Below, in pieces: positions 51,903-60,466 of a stretch of 64,000 nt of DNA. The translations under genes were made by a program, and so were the position numbers. Below the pieces are notes generated by a model that worked only from the letters and a program-made list of their open reading frames with translations, searched no databases and was not told the origin of the DNA. Every line of letters starts with the position of its first letter. Within the stretch, counting starts at the first letter, position 1. Origin of the DNA: Nocardiopsis_B mangrovi (lineage in GTDB: Bacteria > Actinomycetota > Actinomycetes > Streptosporangiales > Streptosporangiaceae); assembly GCF_042653925.1 (NCBI RefSeq), contig NZ_JBHSFQ010000018.1, positions 1 to 64,000 on the forward strand, written 5' to 3'.

Positions 51903-52520
51903 TCAACCGCGCGGCCGGCGCCACATCGGCCAGAGGGGCGGGCCGTCGGCCAGGCGGACCGGTTCGCCGAGGTCCTCGAAGCCGTGGCGCGTGTAGAAGG
52001 CGCGGCTCCGGGGCGAGCTCGCCTCCAGGTAGGCGGCGAGCCCGTCGGCGTCGGCGCGCTCCAGGCGGTGCCGCAGCATCGCCGAGCCGATCCCGGCGCC
52101 CTGCCGGCCGCCGACCACCCCCATGCACGGGAGGTAGAGGTGCGCTTCGCGGCCGGGGTGCCGCCGGGCCAGCACTCGGCCCAGGTCCCGAAGGCGCGCG
52201 CCGCTTGCACCGAAGACCGGATCGGGGTCCGGCTCCGCGCCTGGTGCGTCCGGGGGATCCTCGGGCGGCGCCTGGCCCGCGGCCAGCGTCAGCCAGACCG
52301 ACGCGCCCTCGCGGCGGCCGGCCAGGTACGCCTCGCCGGCGGGATGGGTGATCAGGGAGCGGTAGAAGTGCGACTGGAGGCGTCCGCGCTCGCCCGCCTC
52401 GCGGAAGAGCCAGTGGACGAGGGGGTCGTCGGCGAACGCCTCGATGAGGACGTCCACCACGGCCTGCTCGTCGGCGCCGCCCGCCGCCCGAAGGAGCGCG
52501 TACGGTGTATTCGTTGTCAT
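51903..52520 (-). CDS. GNAT-family N-acetyltransferase
   Basis: The 205-residue protein carries the acetyl-CoA-binding motif A (LYLPCMGVVGGRQGAGIGSA) and motif B (YLEASSPRSRAFYTRHGFED), the classic GNAT C-terminal half. The N-terminal half (DVLIEAFADDPLVHWLF) is typical of a widespread small-molecule group. It is divergent from the GntR-TetR regulator, and the region between holds that regulator's likely operators, so it may be a target, for example in detoxification with the hydrolase. Confidence 0.88.
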   Translation of the reverse strand: MTTNTPYALLRAAGGADEQAVVDVLIEAFADDPLVHWLFREAGERGRLQSHFYRSLITHPAGEAYLAGRREGASVWLTLAAGQAPPEDPPDAPGAEPDPDPVFGASGARLRDLGRVLARRHPGREAHLYLPCMGVVGGRQGAGIGSAMLRHRLERADADGLAAYLEASSPRSRAFYTRHGFEDLGEPVRLADGPPLWPMWRRPRG

Positions 52521-52571
52521 GCGTACAGAGTACTCAAAAAGCGCGTCTTAAACGCTAAATGCGGAGAATAA

Positions 52572-52618
52572 GTGTACTAGGGTGCGTGCAGAAGTGAACT
52601 AGTACACTAGGGTACGTG
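52572..52618. promoter_or_regulatory. Overlapping inverted and direct repeats upstream of the GntR-TetR gene
   Basis: GTGTACTAG (52572-52580) and CTAGTACAC (52599-52607) are perfect inverted repeats. ACTAGGGTGCGTG (52576-52588) and ACTAGGGTACGTG (52606-52618) are direct repeats 30 bp apart. The arrangement gives two kinds of half-sites, suiting a regulator with two DNA-binding domains. Confidence 0.6.
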
Positions 52619-52644
52619 GCCGTACCGGGAGATCGGAGACCCCC

Positions 52645-53721
52645 ATGCCGCCGTCGACGCAGCGACCCGATCCGCCCTACCTGCGGATCGTCGCGGAGAT
52701 CCGCGCCCGCATCCTGAGCGGCGGCCTGCGCCCCGGCGACCGGATGCCGTCCGTCCGGCAGATCGCCCAGCGCTGGGGGGTCGCGGTGGCGACCGCGACC
52801 AAGGTCGTGGCGGCCCTCCGTGACGAGGGCCTGGTCGAGGCGAAGGTCGGCTCGGGAACGGTCGTCAGCGCCCGCGCGACCGGCCCGGCCGGCGAGGCCC
52901 CGTCCGGCTCCGGCCCGGCCGCCCCCGGCCCGTCCGGCTCCCGCCGGGCCGGCCCCGGCCAGGCCGCCGACGCCCGCGCGACCGGCCGGAGCCGGATCGG
53001 CCCCTTGGCGCCGCCCGCGGCACCCCGCACACGGCAGGCCGGCACCGCCAAGCAGGCGCTGAACCGGCGGCAGGTCCTGCGGACCGCCATCGCGATCGCC
53101 GACGTCGAAGGGCTCGACGCCGTGTCCATGCGCCGGCTCGCGGCCGAACTCGGCGCCGGCCCGATGTCGCTGTACCGGCACGTGGCGAACAAGGACGAAC
53201 TCGTGACGCAGATGGTCGACGAGGCGTTCGGCGAGGCGGCGCCGCCCACCCCGGGGCCGGAGGGGTGGCGGGCCAAGCTCGAACTGATCTCCCGCCGGCA
53301 GTGGGAGCTGTGCCGACGGCACCTCTGGCTGCCCAGGGCCATCTCGTTCACCCGCCCGTTGCTCGTGCCCAACCTGGCGGAGCACACCGAGTGGACCCTG
53401 CGCGCCCTCGACGGGCTCGGCCTGCCCATGTCCACCCGGGTCCGGGAGGCGCTCGCGCTGCACGGGCTGGTCGTCTCCGTCGCCCTGTCCATGGCGGACG
53501 AGGCCGAAGCCGAGCAGGAGACCGGTGTGCCGCTCGACCGCTGGCTGCTCGCCCAGCGGGAGCGGACCGCCGCCCTCCTCGACGGCGGACGGTTCCCCCT
53601 GCTGGCGACGGTCCCCGCGGAGACGGTGGCGGACCTGGACGGCCTCTTCGACTACACCCTGGCCCGCCACCTCGACGGCTTCGCCGCCCTCCTGGACCGC
53701 CGGTCCGGCCCCGGCTCCTGA
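52645..53721 (+). CDS. Chimeric GntR-TetR transcriptional regulator
   Basis: The protein has 358 residues. Residues 10-78 are a GntR winged helix (YLRIVAEIRARILSGGLRPG, then GVAVATATKVVAALRDEGLV). A Pro/Ala/Gly linker of about 50 residues follows. Residues 135-180 are a TetR helix-turn-helix (LRTAIAIADVEGLDAVSMRR, PMSLYRHVANKDELVTQMVD), and the rest is a tetracycline-repressor-type C-terminal domain. Two DNA readers in one chain are unusual in general but known in actinomycetes. The nearby repeats are probable sites for self-control and for the divergent GNAT-hydrolase genes. Confidence 0.9.
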   Translation: MPPSTQRPDPPYLRIVAEIRARILSGGLRPGDRMPSVRQIAQRWGVAVATATKVVAALRDEGLVEAKVGSGTVVSARATGPAGEAPSGSGPAAPGPSGSRRAGPGQAADARATGRSRIGPLAPPAAPRTRQAGTAKQALNRRQVLRTAIAIADVEGLDAVSMRRLAAELGAGPMSLYRHVANKDELVTQMVDEAFGEAAPPTPGPEGWRAKLELISRRQWELCRRHLWLPRAISFTRPLLVPNLAEHTEWTLRALDGLGLPMSTRVREALALHGLVVSVALSMADEAEAEQETGVPLDRWLLAQRERTAALLDGGRFPLLATVPAETVADLDGLFDYTLARHLDGFAALLDRRSGPGS

Positions 53722-53778
53722 GGGCGTCCCGCCGGAGCGGCCGACCGCGGGCGCGGAGATCGCGGTGGCCGCCCGCCC

Positions 53779-54381
53779 CTACAGCCAGTCGTGTTCGCGC
53801 GCGTAGCGCGCCGCCTCGTGGCGGGTGCGGGTCTGGGTCTTCTGCATCGCGTTGGAGAGGTAGTTGCGTACCGTGCCCTCCGCCAGGTGGAGCTGGCCGG
53901 CGATGTCGGCGACGGAGTACCCGCCGCCGGTCGCGCGCAGCACGTCGATCTCGCGGTCGGTGAGCGGGCAGTCGTCGATGACGGCGAGCGCGGAGACGTC
54001 CGGGTCGATCCACCGCTTGCCCGCGTGCAGGGCCGCGACGACCGAGGCGATGTGCGCCGGCTCCGCCGACTTGCTGACGAAGCCCTGGACCCCGAGTTTC
54101 AGGGCCTTGCGGAGCACCCCGGGCCGGGCGTGGCGGGTCAGCATGAGGATCACCTGCTGCGGCAGCTCCTTGCGGATCGCCGTGACGGCGCCGAGCCCGT
54201 CCACGCCGGGCATCTCCAGGTCGATGACGAGCACGTCGGGCCGGTGGCGCAGCGTGGCCTCGGTGGCCGCCGCGCCGTCCTCGGCTTCGGCGAGCACGGT
54301 GATCTCCCCTTCGAGGGGGAGCAGCGCGGCCAGCGCCTTGCGGAGCAGGACCTCGTCGTCGGCGAGCACCACGGTGGTCAT
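53779..54381 (-). CDS. NarL/DesR-type response regulator
   Basis: The 200-residue protein has receiver Asp54 in VLVIDLEMPG, acidic pair ADDE near the start and Lys in GFVSKSAEP. The C-terminal LuxR helix-turn-helix (LTDREIDVLRATGGGYSVAD, AEGTVRNYLSNAM) matches the DesR type. It follows its kinase by 19 bp. I infer that it binds the composite palindromic element upstream of the divergent ABC operon. Confidence 0.93.
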   Translation of the reverse strand: MTTVVLADDEVLLRKALAALLPLEGEITVLAEAEDGAAATEATLRHRPDVLVIDLEMPGVDGLGAVTAIRKELPQQVILMLTRHARPGVLRKALKLGVQGFVSKSAEPAHIASVVAALHAGKRWIDPDVSALAVIDDCPLTDREIDVLRATGGGYSVADIAGQLHLAEGTVRNYLSNAMQKTQTRTRHEAARYAREHDWL

Positions 54382-54400
54382 CGGTCGTCCTTCCGCGTTG

Positions 54401-55522
54401 TCAGATGCTGGTGTCGGAGCCCAGGCGCGGGAACGCCGCGGCCGTCAGGAACCGCCCGTCCTCCTGCTCCACCGTCAGTTCGCCCCCCTCGCCCGCCACA
54501 CGTTCCCTGAGGGTGGAGAGCCCTCGGAGATCGGGCAGCGCATCACCGCGCGCGCCGTCGTTGACGATGGAGATGCCCGATTCGGAGAGGGTGATCCGCA
54601 CCTGCTCGGCTTCGGCGTGCCGCAGGATGTTGGTCGTGGTCTCGCGCAGGACCTGGCCGAGCAGCTCGCCCGCGCGGGAGTCGACCTCGGCCTCGCGGAC
54701 GACGCGCACCCGGATGCCCGCGGCCCTGAAGAGGTTCTTGGCGTTCTCCAGCTCCGCGGACAGGTTGAGCCGCCGCTGTGCGTAGGCGAGTTCCCTGGTC
54801 TGGGTGATGGTGTCGCCGACGAGGTCGCGCACCTCCCGCAGCTCCTCCTCCACGCGCCCGATGTCGCTGCGCAGCAGCTTCTCGGCCAGCGTGATCTTCA
54901 GCTTCACCACGTGCAGCGTGTGCCCCTGGATGTCGTGCAGGTCGCTGGCGAAGCGGATGCGCTCCTGGGCGACGGCCAGCTCCGCTTCGCGCTCCCGCGA
55001 CTCCTCCAGCTCCGTGGTGAGGCCGGAGACCACCTTGTAGAGCGAGGTGAACACGACCGCCGCCACGGCGTTGCCCCCGGAGACGATGACGTACTGGCGC
55101 AGCACCTCGAGGACGCCGTCGTCCGACACCACGAGCTTGGCCGCGACCACCGCCGCGACGAGGGCGGCCGTGCCCAGGATCGCCGCCGTCCGGTGGCGCG
55201 GCGACTGGTAGTGGATGACGGTGACCACGACGGCGTAGCCGAAGACCGCGGTCGGGCTGCTCGCCACCAGCACGCCGGCCACCCACACGGCCGCGGTGAC
55301 CACCAGGCACGGCAGGATGGCGTGCCAGAAGCGTTCGGTCGCCCACCACGAGACCGCCACCAGCGCCGCCACCACACCCAGGGCCAGGATGACGCCCTGC
55401 CACCAGTTGTGGGCATCGTTGACCACCAGGAGCGACCCCACGGCGGTGATCGACGCGTGCACGATGCCGCGGTTGACCACGCGCAATTGCCCCGGTGTCG
55501 CCTCGGCGTTCTCGGACGTCAT
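54401..55522 (-). CDS. DesK-type sensor histidine kinase
   Basis: ATG 55522 after AAAGGGG; 373 residues. About five hydrophobic helices (residues 20-175) without a large loop, then a HisKA_3 H-box ASDLHDIQGHTLHVVKLKIT and the HATPase region ETTTNILRHAEAEQ with ISIVNDGARGD. DesK-type kinases sense membrane state. The paired regulator and divergent ABC-2 exporter form a standard Firmicute/actinobacterial arrangement for lipid or antibiotic stress. Confidence 0.92.
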   Translation of the reverse strand: MTSENAEATPGQLRVVNRGIVHASITAVGSLLVVNDAHNWWQGVILALGVVAALVAVSWWATERFWHAILPCLVVTAAVWVAGVLVASSPTAVFGYAVVVTVIHYQSPRHRTAAILGTAALVAAVVAAKLVVSDDGVLEVLRQYVIVSGGNAVAAVVFTSLYKVVSGLTTELEESREREAELAVAQERIRFASDLHDIQGHTLHVVKLKITLAEKLLRSDIGRVEEELREVRDLVGDTITQTRELAYAQRRLNLSAELENAKNLFRAAGIRVRVVREAEVDSRAGELLGQVLRETTTNILRHAEAEQVRITLSESGISIVNDGARGDALPDLRGLSTLRERVAGEGGELTVEQEDGRFLTAAAFPRLGSDTSI

Positions 55523-55671
55523 GCGGGCCCCTTTCCGGGTCGGCCGCACCGGCAGGGGAGGCGGCCGTGTCGACGGTCGGCGGCGTACGCGGGGACCGGG
55601 TGTGCGGACAGGCTCTGGGAGATCGGGCAAAGGAGTCCGCCCCAGTATTGTGCCTGCTCCGCGGTGCCACC

Positions 55672-55726
55672 AGTGACACCGCGTCATGCCCCTACCCGCA
55701 GGAACGTCACGGTCGAGTGGTGACGT
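55672..55726. promoter_or_regulatory. Composite palindromic element, copy 1
   Basis: AGTGACACCGCGTCATGCCC at 55672 contains TGAC-N5-GTCA. At 55704 ACGTCAC-N9-GTGACGT follows, ending at 55726. The same two dyads with the same offsets recur at 61951-62005. It lies between the kinase gene and the ABC ATPase start at 55770, as expected for the regulator encoded alongside. Confidence 0.66.
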
Positions 55727-55769
55727 GGCCCCACTGCCGGACGCGCGCGCCGGCGGCTGGAATGGGGGC

Positions 55770-56654
55770 ATGTCCTCCACACCGGTCATCGACGTCGAAC
55801 GTCTGAACCTCACCTACGGCGACTTCCACGCCGTGCGGGACCTGTCCTTCCAGGTGCGGCGCGGGGAGCTCTACGCGCTGCTCGGTACGAACGGGGCGGG
55901 CAAGACCTCCACCCTGGAGACCGTCGAAGGCCACCGCGTCGCCACCTCGGGCACCGTCCGGGTCTTCGGGCAGGACCCGCGCGACCGCCGCGCCGTGCGG
56001 CCCAGGACCGGCATCATGCTCCAGGAGAGCGGGTTCTCCCCGGACCTGACGGTGCGCGAATCGGTCCGGCTGATCGGGAGCCTCACCCGGCGCGCGGACG
56101 ACGTCGGACGCGTCCTCGACGTCGTCGACCTCACCCGCAAGGCCGGCACCAAGGTGGCCCAGCTCTCCGGCGGCGAGAAGCGGCGCCTGGACTTCGCCAC
56201 CGCCGTGTACGGCGGTCCGGAGCTGGTCTTCCTGGACGAGCCCACCACCGGCCTGGACATCCAGTCCCGGGACGACCTGTGGGACGCCGTGGACAAGCTG
56301 CGCGAAGACGGGTGCACCGTCATCCTCACCACGCACTACCTGGAAGAGGCCCAGCAGCGCGCCGACCGCGTCGGACTGATGCACCAGGGCGCCTTCCACA
56401 TGGAGGGGACCGTCTCCGAGCTGACGCGGACCCTGCCGGCCACGATCCGGTTCTCCCTCCCGGCCGCCGCCCCGGCGCTCCCGCTGCGCGCCACGCGTGA
56501 GAGCGGGGGGACGTTCCTCATCGAGACCCTCGGCCTGCAGAAGGACCTGCACACCCTGCTCGGCTGGGCGCAGGACCACGCCGTGGAGCTGCGGGAGCTC
56601 GAAGCCGGGCCGACCCGGCTCGACGACGTCTTCCGCGCCATCGGCAGCGACTAG
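55770..56654 (+). CDS. ABC-2-type exporter ATPase
   Basis: ATG 55770 following GGGGG gives 294 residues. Walker A is LLGTNGAGKTSTLETVEG, the signature LSGGEKRRLDFA, Walker B LVFLDEPTTGLD and the switch TTHYLEEAQQRAD, the CcmA/DrrA type. It powers the membrane subunit encoded 35 bp downstream. Regulation by the divergent DesK/DesR pair through the composite element is likely. Confidence 0.92.
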   Translation: MSSTPVIDVERLNLTYGDFHAVRDLSFQVRRGELYALLGTNGAGKTSTLETVEGHRVATSGTVRVFGQDPRDRRAVRPRTGIMLQESGFSPDLTVRESVRLIGSLTRRADDVGRVLDVVDLTRKAGTKVAQLSGGEKRRLDFATAVYGGPELVFLDEPTTGLDIQSRDDLWDAVDKLREDGCTVILTTHYLEEAQQRADRVGLMHQGAFHMEGTVSELTRTLPATIRFSLPAAAPALPLRATRESGGTFLIETLGLQKDLHTLLGWAQDHAVELRELEAGPTRLDDVFRAIGSD

Positions 56655-56689
56655 CCCCTCACCGAACATCCAGGACAAGGACCTTCGCC

Positions 56690-57406
56690 ATGCTCTCGAT
56701 CGCCTACGGCGAGCTGATCCAGATCTTCCGGAACCGGCTGGTTCTGGTCACCATGCTCGTTCTCCCCGCGGCGTCCAGCGCCTTGTACATCTACCTGCAC
56801 CAGAGGATCCCGGCGCTGGCCGTCGGCGGCGTCGCCGCGGTCCTGATCTTCCTGGTCGTGGCGATGGGGCTCTACACGACAACGGTGACCACGCTCGCCT
56901 CGCGCCGGCAGAACCTCTTCCTCAAGCGGCTGCGCTCCACCGCGGCCGGCGACACCGGGATCCTCTCCGGGCTGCTGCTCCCGGTCACCGCCATCACGCT
57001 GGTCCAGGTGACGGCGATCCTGACCGTGCTGGGCGTGGTCGCCGGCGGTCCGGCCGACGCCATCCTCCTGGCGGTGGCCGTCCTGGCGGCGGTGGCCATG
57101 ATGCTCGGCCTGGGGCTGGCCACGGCCGGCGTGACGAACTCACCCGAGCACGCCCAGGTGACCACGCTGCCCGTCCTGCTCGGAACCCTCGCCGTGTCCG
57201 GCTGGGTGGGGTTCACCGGTACCGAGGAGCTGACCCTGGTCAAGCGGCTGCTCCCCGGCGGATCGGCCTCCGAGCTGATCGTCAACGCCTGGAACGGCGG
57301 CGTCGGCGTGACGGACTCCCTCATCCTCCTGGCGCCCACCCTGGGCTGGGTCGTCGTGGCCGTCGCGCTGGCCGCCCGCATCTTCCGCTGGGAGCCGCGC
57401 CGCTGA
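56690..57406 (+). CDS. ABC-2-type exporter membrane subunit
   Basis: The 238-residue protein has six hydrophobic helices and the typical ABC-2 head (IAYGELIQIFRNRLVLVTML) and the conserved cytoplasmic block LASRRQNLFLKRLRSTAAGD. Forms the channel with the preceding ATPase. Substrate probably a lipid-like or antimicrobial compound; not readable from sequence. Confidence 0.88.
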   Translation: MLSIAYGELIQIFRNRLVLVTMLVLPAASSALYIYLHQRIPALAVGGVAAVLIFLVVAMGLYTTTVTTLASRRQNLFLKRLRSTAAGDTGILSGLLLPVTAITLVQVTAILTVLGVVAGGPADAILLAVAVLAAVAMMLGLGLATAGVTNSPEHAQVTTLPVLLGTLAVSGWVGFTGTEELTLVKRLLPGGSASELIVNAWNGGVGVTDSLILLAPTLGWVVVAVALAARIFRWEPRR

Positions 57407-57570
57407 CGCCGCCGGTCCGCCCGGGCCCGCCGCCCGATGGGGTACCGCGAGGAACCCCGCACGGGACCGCCCCGGCGGCGGGCCCCCGGGCCCGCCGCCA
57501 CGGCACGCCCCCCGCGCGGCGCACACCGCGTTCCCGAACACCGCCCCAGAACACCGACGAAAGGAACGAC

Positions 57571-59460
57571 ATGGCCCTGCCCGACCTGATCCCGGTCGAG
57601 GACCTTTTCGGCCCGCCGGCGCGCACCAACGCCTCGATCTCACCGGACGGCACCCGGATCGCCTTCCTGGCGCCGTGGAAGAACCGGCTCAACGTCTGGA
57701 TCGAGGATCTCGACGCCGGCTCCGAGCCCCGCTGCGTGACCGCCGACGAGACCCGCAGTGTGCAGGGCTATCTCTGGACCGACGACCCGCGCTGGCTGCT
57801 CTACCTCCAAGACGACGGCGGTGACGAGAACTACCACTTGCACCGGGTCGACCTGGACACCCCGGGCGCCGCGGCGGTCGACCTCACGCCGTTCCTCGGG
57901 GCCGGCGCGGTAGGCGTCCAGCCGTCCCCCGGGCGGCCCGGCAAGGTGACCCTGTACCTCAACGCCCGCACGCCCGCGGAACTCGACCTCCACGAACTCG
58001 ACATCGCCACCGGCGAGCTCACCCTGGTGGCCCAGAGCCCAAGCCCCGGGAAGAGCTGGTTCCAGGGCCGCGACGGTGAGCTGCTCGCCGCCGCGGTGAA
58101 CGCCGACGGCGACTTCGAGATCGCCCGCCGCGACCCGGCGACGGGCGATCTGCGCACGCTGCGGACGCTCGACGGCGCCGACTACCCGGTCGGGGTGTAC
58201 CTGGCGCAGCTCACGCCGGACCGGACCGGGATGTGGGTCGGCTCCAGCCGGGGCGGCGACCGCGTCCGGCTGGTGCGCATCGACTTGGCCACCGGTGAGG
58301 AGACCGAGGTCGACGGCCACCCGGACCTCGAACTCTCCGTGTCGCTCCGGACCGCCGCCGCGGTCGACTCGCCGCTGATCCTCGACCGCGCCACCGGGGA
58401 GCTGCTCGGGACGCGCTACCTCGGTGACCGCCAGGTCATCCACGCCCTGGACCCGCACTTCGCCGAGGTCCTGGCGAACCTGGAGGACCTGTCCGAGGGC
58501 GACGTCGGCGACCTGTCATCGGACACCACGGGACAGCGGTGGGTCGTCGGCTTCGCCCACGACCGCGACCCCGAGGCCACCTACTTCTACGACCACACCA
58601 CCGGTGAGTCCCGGCTGCTGTTCCGGCCCCACCCCCGCCTCGACCCCGGTGCGATGGCCCCGATGACGCCGGTGACGATCACCGCCCGCGACGGGCTGTC
58701 GCTGCCCTCGTACCTGACCCTGCCCGTGGGCGTCGAGCCATCGGGGCTGCCGATGGTGCTGCTGGTCCACGGCGGCCCCTGGGCCCGCGACGCGTGGGGG
58801 TTCAACCCGACCGTGCAACTGCTCGCCAACCGCGGCTACGCGGTGCTCCAGGTCAACTTCCGCGGCTCCACCGGGTTCGGCAAGGCCCACACCCAGGCCG
58901 CGATCGGGGAGTTCGCCGGCAAGATGCACGACGACCTGATCGACGCCGTGGACTGGGCGGTGGCGCGGGGCTACGCCGACCCCGACCGGGTGGCGATCTT
59001 CGGGACCTCCTACGGGGGCTACGCGGCGCTGGTGGGCGCCGCCTTCACCCCGGACCGCTTCGCCGCAGCCGTCGACGTCGTCGGCATCTCCGACCTCGCG
59101 AACTTCATGCGCACCGTGCCGGAGGCCGCCAAACCCCTGCTGATCAACAACTGGTACCGCTACATCGGCGACCCCGAGGTCCCCGGGGAGGAGGCCGACA
59201 TGCTGGCCCGCTCGCCGATCAGCCGGGTCGACGACATCCGCACGCCGCTGATGGTGGTCCAGGGCGCCAACGACGTCCGCGTCGTGCAGGCCGAGTCCGA
59301 CAACATCGTCGCCGCCCTGCGCGCCCGCGGGGTCGAGGTCGACTACACCGTCTTCCCCGACGAGGGCCACGGCTTCGTGAACCCCGAGAACAAGATCGCC
59401 TTCCACCGCGCGGCCGACCGCTTCCTCGCCCGTCACCTCGGAGGACGACACCGTGACTGA
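57571..59460 (+). CDS. S9-family prolyl oligopeptidase
   Basis: ATG 57571 after GAAAGGAAC gives 629 residues. An N-terminal beta-propeller (repeats such as NASISPDGTRIAFLAPWKN and LWTDDPRWLLYLQDDGGDE) covers residues 1-370. The alpha/beta-hydrolase domain has VLLVHGGPWARDAWGF, nucleophile Ser in IFGTSYGGYAALVGAA, Asp in VQGANDVRVVQAES and His in PDEGHGFVN. No signal peptide, so it is probably a cytoplasmic acylaminoacyl- or oligopeptidase. Its end overlaps the DUF3159 start by 8 bp. Confidence 0.92.
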   Translation: MALPDLIPVEDLFGPPARTNASISPDGTRIAFLAPWKNRLNVWIEDLDAGSEPRCVTADETRSVQGYLWTDDPRWLLYLQDDGGDENYHLHRVDLDTPGAAAVDLTPFLGAGAVGVQPSPGRPGKVTLYLNARTPAELDLHELDIATGELTLVAQSPSPGKSWFQGRDGELLAAAVNADGDFEIARRDPATGDLRTLRTLDGADYPVGVYLAQLTPDRTGMWVGSSRGGDRVRLVRIDLATGEETEVDGHPDLELSVSLRTAAAVDSPLILDRATGELLGTRYLGDRQVIHALDPHFAEVLANLEDLSEGDVGDLSSDTTGQRWVVGFAHDRDPEATYFYDHTTGESRLLFRPHPRLDPGAMAPMTPVTITARDGLSLPSYLTLPVGVEPSGLPMVLLVHGGPWARDAWGFNPTVQLLANRGYAVLQVNFRGSTGFGKAHTQAAIGEFAGKMHDDLIDAVDWAVARGYADPDRVAIFGTSYGGYAALVGAAFTPDRFAAAVDVVGISDLANFMRTVPEAAKPLLINNWYRYIGDPEVPGEEADMLARSPISRVDDIRTPLMVVQGANDVRVVQAESDNIVAALRARGVEVDYTVFPDEGHGFVNPENKIAFHRAADRFLARHLGGRHRD

Positions 59461-60259
59461 GCCCGACCTCTCCGATCGGCCGGCCACGACTGCGCACGCC
59501 CATCGGGACGGAGAACGCACCCCGACCGGCCCCGGCCGCACCACGGACCGAACCGACGAGGGCCCGGTGGGCCCGGAGGATGAGGGCGCCGGCAACGGCG
59601 CCGACGATCCCGCCCGGCCGGAGCAGCCCGTCGACGTCAGGCAGGCCGTGATCGACGGGATCGGCGGCCCGTCGGGGATGGTGTACACGGCGCTCCCGGT
59701 CGTGGGATTCTCGGCGGCCGTGCCCTTCGTCCCGCTGCCGGCCGCGGTCGGGGTCGCGATCGCCGCGGCCCTGGCCCTGGCCGGATTCCGGATGTGGCGC
59801 GGGGAGCAGCTCATGCCGGCACTGGGCGGCGTGTTCGGCGTCGCGGTCGCCGGCGGCGTCGCGGCCTGGACCGGTTCGGCCAACGACTTCTTCCTCATCG
59901 GGATCTGGGCCGCACTGGCGGCGGGCATCGCCACCCTCGTCACCGTCATCGTGCGCCGACCGCTGACCGGGGTCGTCTGGAACGCCTTCCACGGCGGCGG
60001 CCACGCCTGGCGCGAAGACAAGCCGTCGCTTCTCGCGCACGACATCGCCACGCTCACGGTGGTGGCCATGTTCGGCGCCCGCTTCGCCGTGCGGCAATGG
60101 CTCTACCTCGCCGACTCCACGACCGGGCTGGCGATCGCCGACACCGTGACCGGCTTCCCCCTGGCCGCCCTGGCCGCGGTGGTCGTGATCTGGGCGTTCC
60201 GCCGCTCCACCAAGCGCCTCACCACGAACACGGACGCACAGGCGCGACCCGGCCACTGA
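59453..60259 (+). CDS. DUF3159 membrane protein (copy 1)
   Basis: GTG 59453 after GGAGGA, overlapping the peptidase gene. The 268-residue protein has about 60 hydrophilic residues, then six helices with DVRQAVIDGIGGPSGMVYTA and the conserved centre TGSANDFFLIGIWAALAAGI, PLTGVVWNAFHGGGHAWRED. Function is unknown. A paralogue lies at 62951, and a 158-bp core of both genes is 96% identical. Confidence 0.84.
   Translation: MTEPDLSDRPATTAHAHRDGERTPTGPGRTTDRTDEGPVGPEDEGAGNGADDPARPEQPVDVRQAVIDGIGGPSGMVYTALPVVGFSAAVPFVPLPAAVGVAIAAALALAGFRMWRGEQLMPALGGVFGVAVAGGVAAWTGSANDFFLIGIWAALAAGIATLVTVIVRRPLTGVVWNAFHGGGHAWREDKPSLLAHDIATLTVVAMFGARFAVRQWLYLADSTTGLAIADTVTGFPLAALAAVVVIWAFRRSTKRLTTNTDAQARPGH
59871..60028. 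repeat. 158-bp near-identical repeat, second copy at 63339-63496
   Basis: I counted six differences in 158 bp between the two DUF3159 genes. Their sequence on either side is clearly less alike. This is consistent with gene conversion or strong selection on the central helices. Confidence 0.8.
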
Positions 60260-60466
60260 CGCCTCCGCCGGCCCGACCGCGGAGCGGCCGCGGTCCACGG
60301 GCGGGCGGACGGGCGACGGCCGCCGGCCGGACGGTTGTCCTTCCCGCCTCCTGCCCGCCGGCCGTCGCGCGCTGAACTCCGCCACGCGGCCCCCGCGGCC
60401 GGCACGACCACCCGCGACCCATCGCACCGCATCGCGGTGCGCGCACGGAAAGAGGACCTCCCACCC

